NCBI GenBank assembly: GCA_902544985.1
Contig: CACCFV010000003.1
Coordinates: 1-64,000, forward strand
DNA from: an uncultured Pelagibacteraceae bacterium
GTDB taxonomy: Bacteria; Pseudomonadota; Alphaproteobacteria; Pelagibacterales; Pelagibacteraceae
Direction: 5' to 3'
Length of the DNA: 64,000 nt
The translations under genes were made by a program, and so were the position numbers. The notes beneath the pieces are model-generated. The model saw only the letters and a program-made list of their open reading frames with translations, ran no database searches and was not told where the DNA came from. Shown here piece after piece: positions 28,610 through 37,999 of the stretch. How positions within the stretch are numbered: position 1 is the stretch's first letter; the number at the start of each line of letters is the position of its first letter.

Positions 28610-30994
28610 ATGATTGCTCATTTATACCAAAAAATAATTCTAAAAAATCCAAGATCTATTCTAATCATTTTATTAATTGCTTTAATTAGTTTTGGATATT
28701 ACTCGAAGGATTTTAGGCTTGATGCATCATCTGAAACACTTTTAATCGAAGGTGATCCTGATCTTGAATACTTAAAAGAAGTGACAAATAGATATGGTTC
28801 AAAAGAATTTCTGGTTTTAACTCATACACCTAATGATGGTATGGTAACAGACAGTGCAATTAACAATCTTCTCAGTTTAAAATATAAGCTTCAAAGCTTA
28901 GATTGGGTTCATAGTGTTGTTACACTTTTAGATATACCTCTATTAGATAATTCCGATGCACCTCTTCAGGAAAGACTTTTAAATTTTAAAACACTTAAAG
29001 ATGAAGGTGTTGATAAAGAAAGAGGCTTTAGGGAAATTTTAGCAAGTCCAGTTTTTAAAAACTTTGTAATTAGTGAAGATGGTAAAACAAGTGGAATAAT
29101 TGTTAATATTAAAGAAAATCAAAAATTGGAAGATATAGAAAATAAGTCAGATAAAGAAATCCAAATATTTAAAGATCAAATAAAAAAAAATAATCATAAT
29201 AATATTTTAGAAATTAGAGAAGTGATCAAAAGTTACGATGACATAGGAAAAATTTATTTAGGTGGTATACCAATGATTGCTGATGATATGATGACTTTCA
29301 TTAAAAGTGATATCATTGTTTTTGGTTTGGGTGTACTTGCATTTATTATTGCAACCCTATGGTTTGTTTTTAGAAATTTAATTTGGGTGGTGGTTCCAAT
29401 AAGTAGTTGTTTTTTTTCTGTTATAATTATGACGGGCCTTTTAGGTCTTATCGGATGGAAAGTAACTGTTATTTCCTCAAACTTTATTGCGCTGATGTTG
29501 ATTTTAACAATGGCAATGAATATTCATATGAGCACTAGATTTATACAATTAAGAAAATCTTATCCTAACAAAAGTGATCATGAAATAATCTCTTTAACTA
29601 CAAAAAAAATGTTTTGGCCAATACTCTACACGGCTTTAACAACTATTATCGCTTTTTTATCTTTAATATTTAGTGAAATTAAACCAGTCATAGATTTTGG
29701 TTTGATGATGACTTTTGGATTAATAACATCATTTATTATTACTTTTACCTTGCTTCCAAGTTTATTAAGTTTTTTAAAAAATGATAAAACTCTTATAAAG
29801 GAAAATTTTAACTCCAAAATAACTTCATCATTAGAAAAAATTTCTATTAATTTTAAAAATCAAGTTTTTATAACTACTGGGATAGTAATTATTTTAAGTA
29901 TAATTGGGATAAGTAGATTGGAAGTTGAGAATAGTTTTATAAATTATTTTAGTAAAAAAACAGAAATCTATAAAGGCATGAAATTAATTGATGAAAAACT
30001 GGGTGGAACAACACCTCTAGAGGTGATTTTAAAATTCCCAGAAAAAAAAGAAGACAAATTAGAGGAAGATGATGAATTTGAAGATTGGGGCGATGAGGAA
30101 AAAAATGATGAGAAATATTGGTTTACAAAAGATAAAATAGAGATGATTTCTAACGTGCATAATTATCTTGATAGTCTTCCTGAAATAGGAAAAGTCCTAT
30201 CATTTTCATCAATAGTTGATGTTGCAACTCAATTAAACAATAATAAACCTCTCGGGACTTTAGAGATGGGTGTTTTGTATACTAAAATTCCTGAGAATAT
30301 TAAAACTGAGATAATTGATCCTTATATTTCAATAAAAGATAATGAGGCTCGTATAAGTTTGAGAATAATTGACTCCCAAAAAGATCTTAAAAGAAATGAG
30401 CTTATCAAAAAAATAAATCATGACCTGCAAAATGAATTTGGATTAAACGAAGAGCGATACAAATTAGCTGGGGTAATGATTTTATTTAATAATTTATTAC
30501 AAAGCTTATTTAAATCTCAAATTCTTACTTTGGGTCTTGTTATGCTTGGTATTTTTGGAATGTTTGTAATCTTATTTAAGAACATCAAATTATCTTTAAT
30601 TGGAGTTGTTCCGAACTTTATTGCAGCATTTTTTATTTTAGGAATAATAGGTATACTAGAGATACCTTTAGATATGATGACTATCACAATCGCTGCTATC
30701 ACAATAGGTATAGCTGTTGATAACAGCATACATTATATCTACAGATTCAAGGAAGAGTTTAACAAAATAAATGATTATAAGAAAACTTTAAATACTTGTC
30801 ATTCAACAGTCGGTGTTGCAATCCTAAATACTTCCATAACAATAGTTTTCGGTTTTTCTATTCTAGTTTTATCTAAATTCATACCTACAATTTATTTTGG
30901 AATTTTCACAGGATTAGCAATGTTATTTGCAATGATTTCCGTTTTAACTTTACTTCCATCTTTAATATTAGTTTTTAAGCCTTTTGGAAAATAA
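28610..30994 (+). CDS. RND-superfamily (MMPL/HpnN-like) exporter
   Basis: A 794-residue membrane protein with two homologous halves, each having one leading span, a large periplasmic loop and a cluster of five spans. The first cluster lies around residues 230-400 and the second around 620-790; the second carries the sterol-sensing-domain-like IAAITIGIAVDNSIHYIYRF signature of RND permeases. The periplasmic loop of the second half contains a very acidic stretch (about 475-500, EEDDEFEDWGDEEKNDE). Family members move lipids or hydrophobic compounds; substrate here unknown. It starts 22 bases after dnaB and runs 6 bases before cvpA. Confidence 0.85.
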   Translation: MIAHLYQKIILKNPRSILIILLIALISFGYYSKDFRLDASSETLLIEGDPDLEYLKEVTNRYGSKEFLVLTHTPNDGMVTDSAINNLLSLKYKLQSLDWVHSVVTLLDIPLLDNSDAPLQERLLNFKTLKDEGVDKERGFREILASPVFKNFVISEDGKTSGIIVNIKENQKLEDIENKSDKEIQIFKDQIKKNNHNNILEIREVIKSYDDIGKIYLGGIPMIADDMMTFIKSDIIVFGLGVLAFIIATLWFVFRNLIWVVVPISSCFFSVIIMTGLLGLIGWKVTVISSNFIALMLILTMAMNIHMSTRFIQLRKSYPNKSDHEIISLTTKKMFWPILYTALTTIIAFLSLIFSEIKPVIDFGLMMTFGLITSFIITFTLLPSLLSFLKNDKTLIKENFNSKITSSLEKISINFKNQVFITTGIVIILSIIGISRLEVENSFINYFSKKTEIYKGMKLIDEKLGGTTPLEVILKFPEKKEDKLEEDDEFEDWGDEEKNDEKYWFTKDKIEMISNVHNYLDSLPEIGKVLSFSSIVDVATQLNNNKPLGTLEMGVLYTKIPENIKTEIIDPYISIKDNEARISLRIIDSQKDLKRNELIKKINHDLQNEFGLNEERYKLAGVMILFNNLLQSLFKSQILTLGLVMLGIFGMFVILFKNIKLSLIGVVPNFIAAFFILGIIGILEIPLDMMTITIAAITIGIAVDNSIHYIYRFKEEFNKINDYKKTLNTCHSTVGVAILNTSITIVFGFSILVLSKFIPTIYFGIFTGLAMLFAMISVLTLLPSLILVFKPFGK

Positions 30995-31000
30995 GAATAT

Positions 31001-31558
31001 ATGTTTGAAATTACTCTAAAATTTTTTGGAGAAGTTTTTAATTCGGTTTCTTCGATTGATTTAATTTATATATTAATAACTATTCTTTCACTAATTAAAT
31101 GTTACAGCAAAGGATTTGTCTTAAGTATACTTTCAATGTCAAAATGGTTATTGGCGTATATTATAACTTTGATTCTATTTCCAAGATTTAAACCATATGT
31201 TAAAGATATAATAGATAATGAATACGTACTTGATGTAGGACTTGGTATAACAATCTTTATTATAGTTATCTTTTTAATATTGTTGGTTAATAAAGGGATA
31301 AGTAGAGCAATCAAATATACTGGTCTAGGAAGTTTAGATACTGTTTTTGGATTCTTTTTTGGATTTATTCGAGCCTATATTATCTCAATATGTATATTTT
31401 CAGGAATACATATCGTGTATAATTATGACAAATGGCCAGTAAATTTAAACAAATCATACACCTTTCCATATCTTGAAAAAGGTAGTAATTACTTACTGAA
31501 AGTTTTTCCAAATGAAAAAGCATATCAAGATTCTAAAGAAAAAATTGAAGATTTATAA
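31001..31558 (+). CDS. cvpA: CvpA family membrane protein
   Basis: A 185-residue protein with four predicted membrane spans (about 17-33, 45-62, 80-100, 115-140), the CvpA/colicin V production fold. Seen: SLIKCYSKGFVLSILSMSKW and the late GLGSLDTVFGFFFGFIRAYI block that is the family signature. As in many bacteria it precedes purF, here overlapping it by 47 bases. Exact role in envelope homeostasis unknown. Confidence 0.88.
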   Translation: MFEITLKFFGEVFNSVSSIDLIYILITILSLIKCYSKGFVLSILSMSKWLLAYIITLILFPRFKPYVKDIIDNEYVLDVGLGITIFIIVIFLILLVNKGISRAIKYTGLGSLDTVFGFFFGFIRAYIISICIFSGIHIVYNYDKWPVNLNKSYTFPYLEKGSNYLLKVFPNEKAYQDSKEKIEDL

Positions 31559-32993
31559 TTCCAAGTTGAATGAAGAATGTGGGGTATTTGGAATTAGCAA
31601 TATAAAAGATGCTTCTGCTTTAGTCGCTCTTGGATTGCATTCTTTACAACATCGAGGACAAGAGGGCTGTGGAATAGTTACATTTGATGGAAAAAGATAT
31701 TATTCAGAGAAAAGATTTGGGTTAGTTGGTGACAACTTTAACAAAGAAAAAGTCTTAGATAATCTTAAGGGAAATTTTGCAATTGGTCATAATCGATATA
31801 GTACCACTGGAAATAATACATTAAGAAACATCCAACCTTTTTTCGCAGATACTAATGCCGGTGGGATTGGAGTTGCACACAATGGAAACCTAACTAACTC
31901 AATTTACTTAAGAAATAAACTTGTTGAAGAGGGAGCAATTTTCTACACGACTTCCGACACTGAAACAATTGTTCAGCTTATCGCAAAATCAAAAAGATTA
32001 AAAACTATCGACAAAATAATAGATGCAATATTTCAAATTCAAGGTGGTTATGCTTTGGTTATGCTAACTCAAAATTTACTTGTTGGAGTAAGAGATCCTT
32101 ATGGAATAAGACCTTTGGTAATTGGTAAATTAAAAAATAGCTATGTCCTTGCATCTGAAACTTGTGCATTAGATATTATAGGTGCAAAATTTGTTCGAGA
32201 TGTTGAAAACGGTGAAATTGTTTTAATAGAAAATGATAAACTAAAGAGTATTAAACCATTCCCGGAAAAAAAGATTAGGCCTTGTGTTTTTGAGTATATT
32301 TATTTTGCAAGGCCAGATAGTATTCTCAATGGAAAGACAGCCTATGAACATCGTAAAAATTTAGGAAAAGAATTAGCAAAAGAAAATGATATTGATGCAG
32401 ATATTATTGTTCCTGTTCCTGACTCTGGTAATGCTGCAGCTCTAGGTTTTGCGCAACATTTAGGTAAAAACTATGAACATGGATTAATTAGAAATCACTA
32501 TGTAGGAAGAACCTTTATAGAGCCAAGTCAAAAAATAAGAAGTCTGGGAGTTAAGCTAAAACTCAATGCAAATCAAACAACAATAGAAAATAAAAAAATT
32601 ATTCTTGTTGACGACTCTTTAGTCAGAGGAACGACATCTCACAAAATTGTAAAAATGCTATATGATGCTGGTGCAAAAGAAGTTCATGTGAGAATTGCTT
32701 GTCCTGAGATTAGGCACCCAGATTTCTATGGAGTTGATACGCCAACAAAAAAAGAATTATTGGCTGCGAATAAAAATAATGACGAAATCTGTGAATACAT
32801 TGGTGCTAAATCATTAAAATTTTTATCTATTCAAGGCATGTATAAAGCTATTGGATTTGATAAAAGAAATGAAAATTATCCACAATTAACAGATCATTAT
32901 TTTACTGGAGATTATCCTGTAAAACCTATTGATGAACTAGGTGATAGCAAAATAACACAACTTTCTTTATTAAGTACTGCATCAAATAATTAA
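31512..32993 (+). CDS. purF: Amidophosphoribosyltransferase
   Basis: First committed step of purine synthesis, PRPP plus glutamine to phosphoribosylamine. The Ntn glutaminase domain begins LNEECGVFGI, with Cys23 as nucleophile, so the called start gives a 22-residue, strongly basic propeptide that must be removed. HSLQHRGQEGCGIVTF and HNRYSTTGN follow. The phosphoribosyltransferase domain has the PRPP motif IILVDDSLVRGTTSHK (about 360-375). The B. subtilis-type enzyme also has a propeptide but shorter (11 residues). A TTG at the leucine before NEEC (near 31566) is an alternative start, which would also reduce the overlap with cvpA. Confidence 0.96.
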   Translation: MKKHIKILKKKLKIYNSKLNEECGVFGISNIKDASALVALGLHSLQHRGQEGCGIVTFDGKRYYSEKRFGLVGDNFNKEKVLDNLKGNFAIGHNRYSTTGNNTLRNIQPFFADTNAGGIGVAHNGNLTNSIYLRNKLVEEGAIFYTTSDTETIVQLIAKSKRLKTIDKIIDAIFQIQGGYALVMLTQNLLVGVRDPYGIRPLVIGKLKNSYVLASETCALDIIGAKFVRDVENGEIVLIENDKLKSIKPFPEKKIRPCVFEYIYFARPDSILNGKTAYEHRKNLGKELAKENDIDADIIVPVPDSGNAAALGFAQHLGKNYEHGLIRNHYVGRTFIEPSQKIRSLGVKLKLNANQTTIENKKIILVDDSLVRGTTSHKIVKMLYDAGAKEVHVRIACPEIRHPDFYGVDTPTKKELLAANKNNDEICEYIGAKSLKFLSIQGMYKAIGFDKRNENYPQLTDHYFTGDYPVKPIDELGDSKITQLSLLSTASNN

Positions 32994-32996
32994 TTT

Positions 32997-33554
32997 ATGA
33001 AAAAAGTAAGTTTTACAGAAATGAAAAATGGAACTAAAGAGGATTATCTTTTTCTTGATAAACATGAAAAAGATTTTGCAAGTAAAACTGCAGATAGAAT
33101 TTTGAAATTTATGTCAGGACTTACTGAAACTCTAGAAGGTTACCAAGTTTCAAGATTAGAACATTCACTTCAAAGTGCTACGAGAGCGTATAAAAATGGT
33201 GAAAGCGATGAGATGATTGTGGCTGCTTTATTACATGATATTGGTGATGAGTTAGCTCCAATGAACCATTCAGAATATGCTGCAGCAATTCTTAAACCAT
33301 ATGTGTCAGAAAAAACTCATTGGATTGTTGAGAAACACGGTGAGTTTCAGATGTATTATTACGCACACCATTTAGGAGGTAACAAAAATAAAAGAGACGA
33401 ATATAAAAATCATAAATATTATCAGGATACTGTAGATTTTTGTGAAAAATATGATCAAAACTCATTTGATCCAAATTATAAATCATTGCCATTAGATTTC
33501 TTTAAACCCTTTGTAAAAAAAGTTTTTTCGAGAAAACCATATTCTTCGACGTAA
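32997..33554 (+). CDS. HD-domain protein with a diiron-oxygenase-like ligand set
   Basis: A 185-residue HD-superfamily protein. Metal ligands appear in the order H56 (LEHSLQ), H80-D81 (LLHDIGD), H91, H114 (EKHGEF) and D153 (KYDQNSFDP). The LEHSLQxA and AALLHDIG blocks and six-ligand layout resemble PhnZ/TmpB-type phosphonate-cleaving oxygenases more than typical hydrolases, though the PhnZ YxxE substrate-lid motif is not seen in the same spacing. It could equally be a phosphohydrolase. It lies 3 bases after purF and 24 before gshA, so it may be cotranscribed with either. Function not assigned. Confidence 0.72.
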   Translation: MKKVSFTEMKNGTKEDYLFLDKHEKDFASKTADRILKFMSGLTETLEGYQVSRLEHSLQSATRAYKNGESDEMIVAALLHDIGDELAPMNHSEYAAAILKPYVSEKTHWIVEKHGEFQMYYYAHHLGGNKNKRDEYKNHKYYQDTVDFCEKYDQNSFDPNYKSLPLDFFKPFVKKVFSRKPYSST

Positions 33555-33578
33555 AATTTATAGGTTATATTATTAAAC

Positions 33579-34874
33579 ATGACTATTTCTAAAGAACATG
33601 TAATTGAATATTTCAAATCTGGAATAAAAGAAAAAAAAGATTTCAAGATTGGCATTGAGCACGAGAAATTTTTATTTAATAGCAAAAACAATAAAAGAAT
33701 TGACTACTCAAAAGTAAAAGAGATGTTTTCTGCGTTAAATGAGTTTGGTTGGAATCCAATAAAAGAGGGTGAAAATATTATTGGTTTAAACAAAGATGGC
33801 AAAAACATCACTCTTGAACCAGGAAACCAAATTGAATTGTCTGGAGAGAAACTTAATAATATTCACGAAGCATGTGCAGAGTCTTATGATTATTTGTTTG
33901 AACTTAAGCAAGTCACAAAAAAACTTGATATAAAAATTGTGAGTACTGGTTTTGATCCCATTTCAAAGCTTGATGAAATTCCCAACAATCCTAAACAAAG
34001 ATACAAACTTATGACAAACGACATGCCACCAGGTGGAGAATCAAGTCTAGATATGATGTATAGAACTTGTGGAACTCAATTAAATATTGATTATTCTTCA
34101 GAAGAAGATTTTTTCAAAAAATTTAAAGTAGTAAATTCAATAGTTCCAATCTCTATTGCTTTGTTTGCTAACTCTTCAATAGTTGAAAAAAAAAAGAGTG
34201 ATTACTTATCTTATAGATCTAAAGTATGGCAAAATACTTCCCGGGGAGGTCTTCCAAAATTATTTTTTGAAAATTTAAATTTTGAAAAATATGCTGATTT
34301 TATTTTAAATTTCCCAATTTTATTTATACTAGATAAACATAAATATATTTCAGGTAATAAATATACTTTTAAAGATTTCATGAATGGAAAGATAGATGAA
34401 ATAAAAAATCGTCTTCCAACAGAGAATGATTTATCCTTACACTTAAGCACGATATTTACAGAAAATAGGTTAAAAAAATATATTGAATTAAGATCTATGG
34501 ATACTTGTGGCTGGGATTGTCTTTGTGCTGGTCCTGCATTCTTTATTGGGATGCTATATGGAAATTTGGATGAAGTTTACAGTTTAATCTCATCATGGGA
34601 TAAGGATAAGATAATTGATGCTTATTTAGATGCTCCTCAAAAAGGTTTTAATACTCAATTGATGGGTAAAGATCTTTTTTATTGGGCGTCAACTTTACTA
34701 GAGATCTCGAGAAAAGGATTGGATGATAGAGATATACTAAATAAAAGCGGAAAAAATGAAACTTTGTTTTTAAATCATTTGCAAAAAGTTATTGATAATA
34801 GAACAACAAATGCAGATCATATGATTACTAAATTTTCTAAAAATGAAGATTTAAAAGATTTATATGACAAATAA
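33579..34874 (+). CDS. gshA: Glutamate-cysteine ligase (plant/alphaproteobacterial type)
   Basis: First step of glutathione synthesis, ATP-dependent gamma-glutamylcysteine formation. The 431-residue protein shows KIGIEHEKFLF (residues 23-33), the substrate-loop GNQIELSGEKLNNIHE, PPGGESSLDMMYRTCGTQLN and a later ELRSMDTCGWDCLCAGPAF. Two cysteines in TCGWDCLC recall redox-regulated plant enzymes, but regulation here is not shown. Overlaps gshB by 11 bases, a clear two-gene glutathione unit. Confidence 0.94.
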   Translation: MTISKEHVIEYFKSGIKEKKDFKIGIEHEKFLFNSKNNKRIDYSKVKEMFSALNEFGWNPIKEGENIIGLNKDGKNITLEPGNQIELSGEKLNNIHEACAESYDYLFELKQVTKKLDIKIVSTGFDPISKLDEIPNNPKQRYKLMTNDMPPGGESSLDMMYRTCGTQLNIDYSSEEDFFKKFKVVNSIVPISIALFANSSIVEKKKSDYLSYRSKVWQNTSRGGLPKLFFENLNFEKYADFILNFPILFILDKHKYISGNKYTFKDFMNGKIDEIKNRLPTENDLSLHLSTIFTENRLKKYIELRSMDTCGWDCLCAGPAFFIGMLYGNLDEVYSLISSWDKDKIIDAYLDAPQKGFNTQLMGKDLFYWASTLLEISRKGLDDRDILNKSGKNETLFLNHLQKVIDNRTTNADHMITKFSKNEDLKDLYDK

Positions 34875-35790
34875 AATTGTTGCCATACAAGGTAACCACC
34901 CCTCTAAACTTAATCCAAAAACAGATACAAGTATTTTTTTAGCTAATGAGATCCAAAAAAAGAAGTATAGGGTTTTTTATTATGATCCTAAAGATTTATC
35001 AATAATAGGTACAAAAGTCATAGCTAAAGGTTTTTTTATTAAGTTTAATTATGAAGATAAAAAATTTTATAAAATTCAAAAAAAACAAAATTTAAATCTT
35101 ATAAAATGTAAATACATTTTAATTAGACAAGATCCGCCTTTCAATTTAGAGTATATTTCAACAACTTACATACTTGAGACAATTAAAAATAAGGTAAAAA
35201 TAATTAATAACCCTACTTCAATAAGAAATATTTCTGAAAAACTTTATTCTGCGAAATATCAAAAGTTTATGCCAAATACAATTTTTACTCAGAACATTAA
35301 GGAAATTAAAAACTTTTTTAGAAAAAATAAATATGTAATTATAAAACCTGTTCACAGTTTTGGTGGGAATGATATTCATTTACTCAAAAAATTTAATTTA
35401 AAGTTTATTCAAAAATTTATCAAAAAACATGATCATATAATGTGTCAAAAATATTTACCTAAAATAAGTATCGGAGATAAAAGAGTTTTTTTGATTAATG
35501 GGAAAATATGTGGTGCAATTTCTAGAGTACCTAAAAAAGGGTCATTTCTAAGTAACATGAGCAAAGGTGCAATACCAAAAAGTATTAAATTAACAACATT
35601 AGAAAAAAGAATTTCAAAAATAATTGCGAAAGATTTAAAAAAAGAACAAATTTTTTTTGCAGGGATTGATTTTATTGATCAAAAGCTTAACGGGGATATT
35701 AATGTCACCTCTCCAACTGGACTAAAAACTTTATTTGATATTTCTAAAATTAATCTCGCCAAAACTTTTTGGAAAGATTTAAAAGCGTGA
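34864..35790 (+). CDS. gshB: Glutathione synthetase
   Basis: ATP-grasp enzyme joining gamma-glutamylcysteine to glycine. The 308-residue protein has IRQDPPFNLEYISTTY, the ATP-binding IIKPVHSFGGNDI, SKGAIPKSIKLT and the C-terminal FAGIDFID ... INVTSPTGLKTLFDIS, which is diagnostic. Length is about that of E. coli GshB. The glycine substrate ties it to the glycine-handling genes elsewhere in the window. It overlaps the next EamA gene by 22 bases. Confidence 0.94.
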   Translation: MTNKIVAIQGNHPSKLNPKTDTSIFLANEIQKKKYRVFYYDPKDLSIIGTKVIAKGFFIKFNYEDKKFYKIQKKQNLNLIKCKYILIRQDPPFNLEYISTTYILETIKNKVKIINNPTSIRNISEKLYSAKYQKFMPNTIFTQNIKEIKNFFRKNKYVIIKPVHSFGGNDIHLLKKFNLKFIQKFIKKHDHIMCQKYLPKISIGDKRVFLINGKICGAISRVPKKGSFLSNMSKGAIPKSIKLTTLEKRISKIIAKDLKKEQIFFAGIDFIDQKLNGDINVTSPTGLKTLFDISKINLAKTFWKDLKA

Positions 35791-36647
35791 AAAATTTAAC
35801 AGACCAACAAAAGGGATCTTTACTTGCTTTTGTGGCTGTAATGTTTATTACACCTGACTCTTTATTTATCAGACTTTCTAGCATTGATACTTGGGGGCTT
35901 GTTTTTTATAGAGGAATAATTCCATTTTTAACTGTTTTCTTTGGTATGCTATTAATCTACAAACTTAACTTTTTTAAAATACTTTTTACTAGTGGTTATC
36001 ACGGTATTATATATATAGCTACTTTCAGTGTTACTAATATTACTTTCGTAGTTTCTATTCAAAATACTAATGTAGCAAACACACTGGTAATGATCGCAAC
36101 TGCACCTATGTTATCAGCTATATTGGGGGCAGTGTTTTTAAAGGAACCTCCCGATAGAAAGACGTGGATTTCGATAATTGTTACTTTTGCTGCAATTGTC
36201 TATATTTTCTTTGACTCCCTTAAGCTTGGTAATTTTTATGGTGATATACTGGGGTTTATCACTGCTATTGGTCTTGCTGTAGGAGCTGTCACTATCAGAT
36301 CAGCAAAATCAAAAAATTTAGTCCCTGCTGCAGTTGTAGGTAAATTATTTGTTGCTACTTTTGCACTGTTTTTCATTGAAAGCTTTGCCCTAGTAGAAAA
36401 AGACTTAATTATTGTACCTTTAATGTGTATTCTTTGTGTAGCAATACCATTCGTTTTAGTAACTATTGCTCCAAGATTTATACCAGCTGCTGAGGTAAAT
36501 CTTTTCTTCTTGTTAGAGACAATCATTGGCCCAATATGGGTTTGGTTTGTTATTAAAGAACAGCCTAGTATTGAAACACTTCAAGGTGGAGTTATCATAA
36601 TTGCAACAATCGCTATTCACTCTTTTTTAAAATTAAAAAAATCTTAA
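35769..36647 (+). CDS. EamA/DMT-family transporter
   Basis: Ten-span drug/metabolite transporter of 292 residues made of two EamA repeats. Seen: FVAVMFITPDSLFIRLSSIDTWG in span one, NVANTLVMIATAPMLSAILGAVFLKE closing repeat one and the matching FIPAAEVNLFFLLETIIGPIWVW in repeat two (quoted in part). The called ATG overlaps gshB; a GTG at 35787 would give a start nearer the first span. Sitting after gshAB, it could handle a thiol or amino acid, but substrate is not predictable from sequence. Confidence 0.88.
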   Translation: MERFKSVKNLTDQQKGSLLAFVAVMFITPDSLFIRLSSIDTWGLVFYRGIIPFLTVFFGMLLIYKLNFFKILFTSGYHGIIYIATFSVTNITFVVSIQNTNVANTLVMIATAPMLSAILGAVFLKEPPDRKTWISIIVTFAAIVYIFFDSLKLGNFYGDILGFITAIGLAVGAVTIRSAKSKNLVPAAVVGKLFVATFALFFIESFALVEKDLIIVPLMCILCVAIPFVLVTIAPRFIPAAEVNLFFLLETIIGPIWVWFVIKEQPSIETLQGGVIIIATIAIHSFLKLKKS

Positions 36648-36706
36648 TTACCGTCACAATTAAGTCTTGATTTAATAATAGATGGCAGATAATTAGCGCG
36701 AATTTT

Positions 36707-37999
36707 ATGAATAAAGTTTTAAAGAATTCTTGGGCATTGTTTTTAGGAATGGGCTTCATAATGATGGCTTATGGTTTCCAAGGATCATTACTTGGGGTAA
36801 GAGCTGTACAGGAAGAATTTAGTTTGACAGCAACTGGATTTATGATGTCTGGTTATTTCATTGGATATTTCATAGGTGCAGCTACTATTCCGAACATAAT
36901 TTCAAGGGTTGGTCATATCAGAGTTTTTGCAGCTTTTGCATCTTTAGCATCACTAATTATTTTAGTTCACTCAATTTTGATTCATCCATTTATATGGTTC
37001 CTATTAAGAGTTCTAACTGGAATAAGTATGGTTTGTATTTACACAGTTGCTGAGAGTTGGCTTAACGATAGATCAAGTAATAAAAATAGAGGAAGTGTCT
37101 TATCGATTTATATGGTGATACTTTATGGATCTATGGGGATTGGAATGTTTTTATTAAATTTCAGTGCTCCAAAAAATTTTCAACCTTTCATATTAGTTTC
37201 TGTAATAACTTCAGCTGCTTTAATACCTATTTTGCTTACTAAAAAAAAACCACCTACTTTTAAAAAAATAAATGCTATGTCACTTAATGAACTTTATAAA
37301 TCTTCACCATTTGGAATGTTTAGTTCCTTTTTTTATGGCACAATACAGTCTGCTTTATTTACTCTTCTAGCGGTGTATGCAACATCAATGAATTTTACTA
37401 TTTTAGAAATTTCAATTGTTACTTTTTTACTAGCAATTTCTGGTGCTGTTGCTCAATTTCCTGTTGGAAAAATTTCTGATGTTTATGACAGAAGGAAAGT
37501 AATTATTGCATCAACTTTTGGAGCTGCAATTTTTGCGATCATTACAATATTTGTTTCCGGACAAATGTATTTACCTGATGGATTAGCAACAAGTAAGACA
37601 TGGTTTTATATATTCTTTATCTTGTTTTCTTTTTGTAGTTTACCAATGTTTTCACTAATCCTTGCCCACACAAATGACTATATTACAAAGGATAAATTTG
37701 TTGCAGCAGGTGCAGGACTTCAATTCACATTTGGTCTAGGTGCTATGAGTGGTCCTTTTTTATGTTCAATATTTATGGACCTCGTCGGATCAAATGGTTT
37801 TTTTGTTTTTTTATTTTTCTTTCATTCTTTAATAGGTGCTTTTGGAATTTATAGAATGAGAGTTAGAGAAACAGTAGAAAATCCAGACTCACAATTTGTT
37901 GCAATGCCTCAAACAATTACACCAGCTGGAATTGAACTTAATCCTACAACAGAACCAATTGACGAACCAATTAAAGAGGAAAATAGAGAAATTAATTAA
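36707..37999 (+). CDS. MFS transporter (YcaD-like)
   Basis: A 430-residue major facilitator with 12 predicted spans. Markers are the N-terminal span GFIMMAYGFQGSLLGVRAV, the loop AESWLNDRSSNKNRG after span four (shared with YcaD-type MFS) and the mid-protein cytoplasmic KISDVYDRRKVII, the MFS A-like motif. The C-terminal tail is hydrophilic and Pro/Glu rich. Substrate unknown. It ends within the convergent cmk gene (8-base overlap). Confidence 0.88.
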   Translation: MNKVLKNSWALFLGMGFIMMAYGFQGSLLGVRAVQEEFSLTATGFMMSGYFIGYFIGAATIPNIISRVGHIRVFAAFASLASLIILVHSILIHPFIWFLLRVLTGISMVCIYTVAESWLNDRSSNKNRGSVLSIYMVILYGSMGIGMFLLNFSAPKNFQPFILVSVITSAALIPILLTKKKPPTFKKINAMSLNELYKSSPFGMFSSFFYGTIQSALFTLLAVYATSMNFTILEISIVTFLLAISGAVAQFPVGKISDVYDRRKVIIASTFGAAIFAIITIFVSGQMYLPDGLATSKTWFYIFFILFSFCSLPMFSLILAHTNDYITKDKFVAAGAGLQFTFGLGAMSGPFLCSIFMDLVGSNGFFVFLFFFHSLIGAFGIYRMRVRETVENPDSQFVAMPQTITPAGIELNPTTEPIDEPIKEENREIN

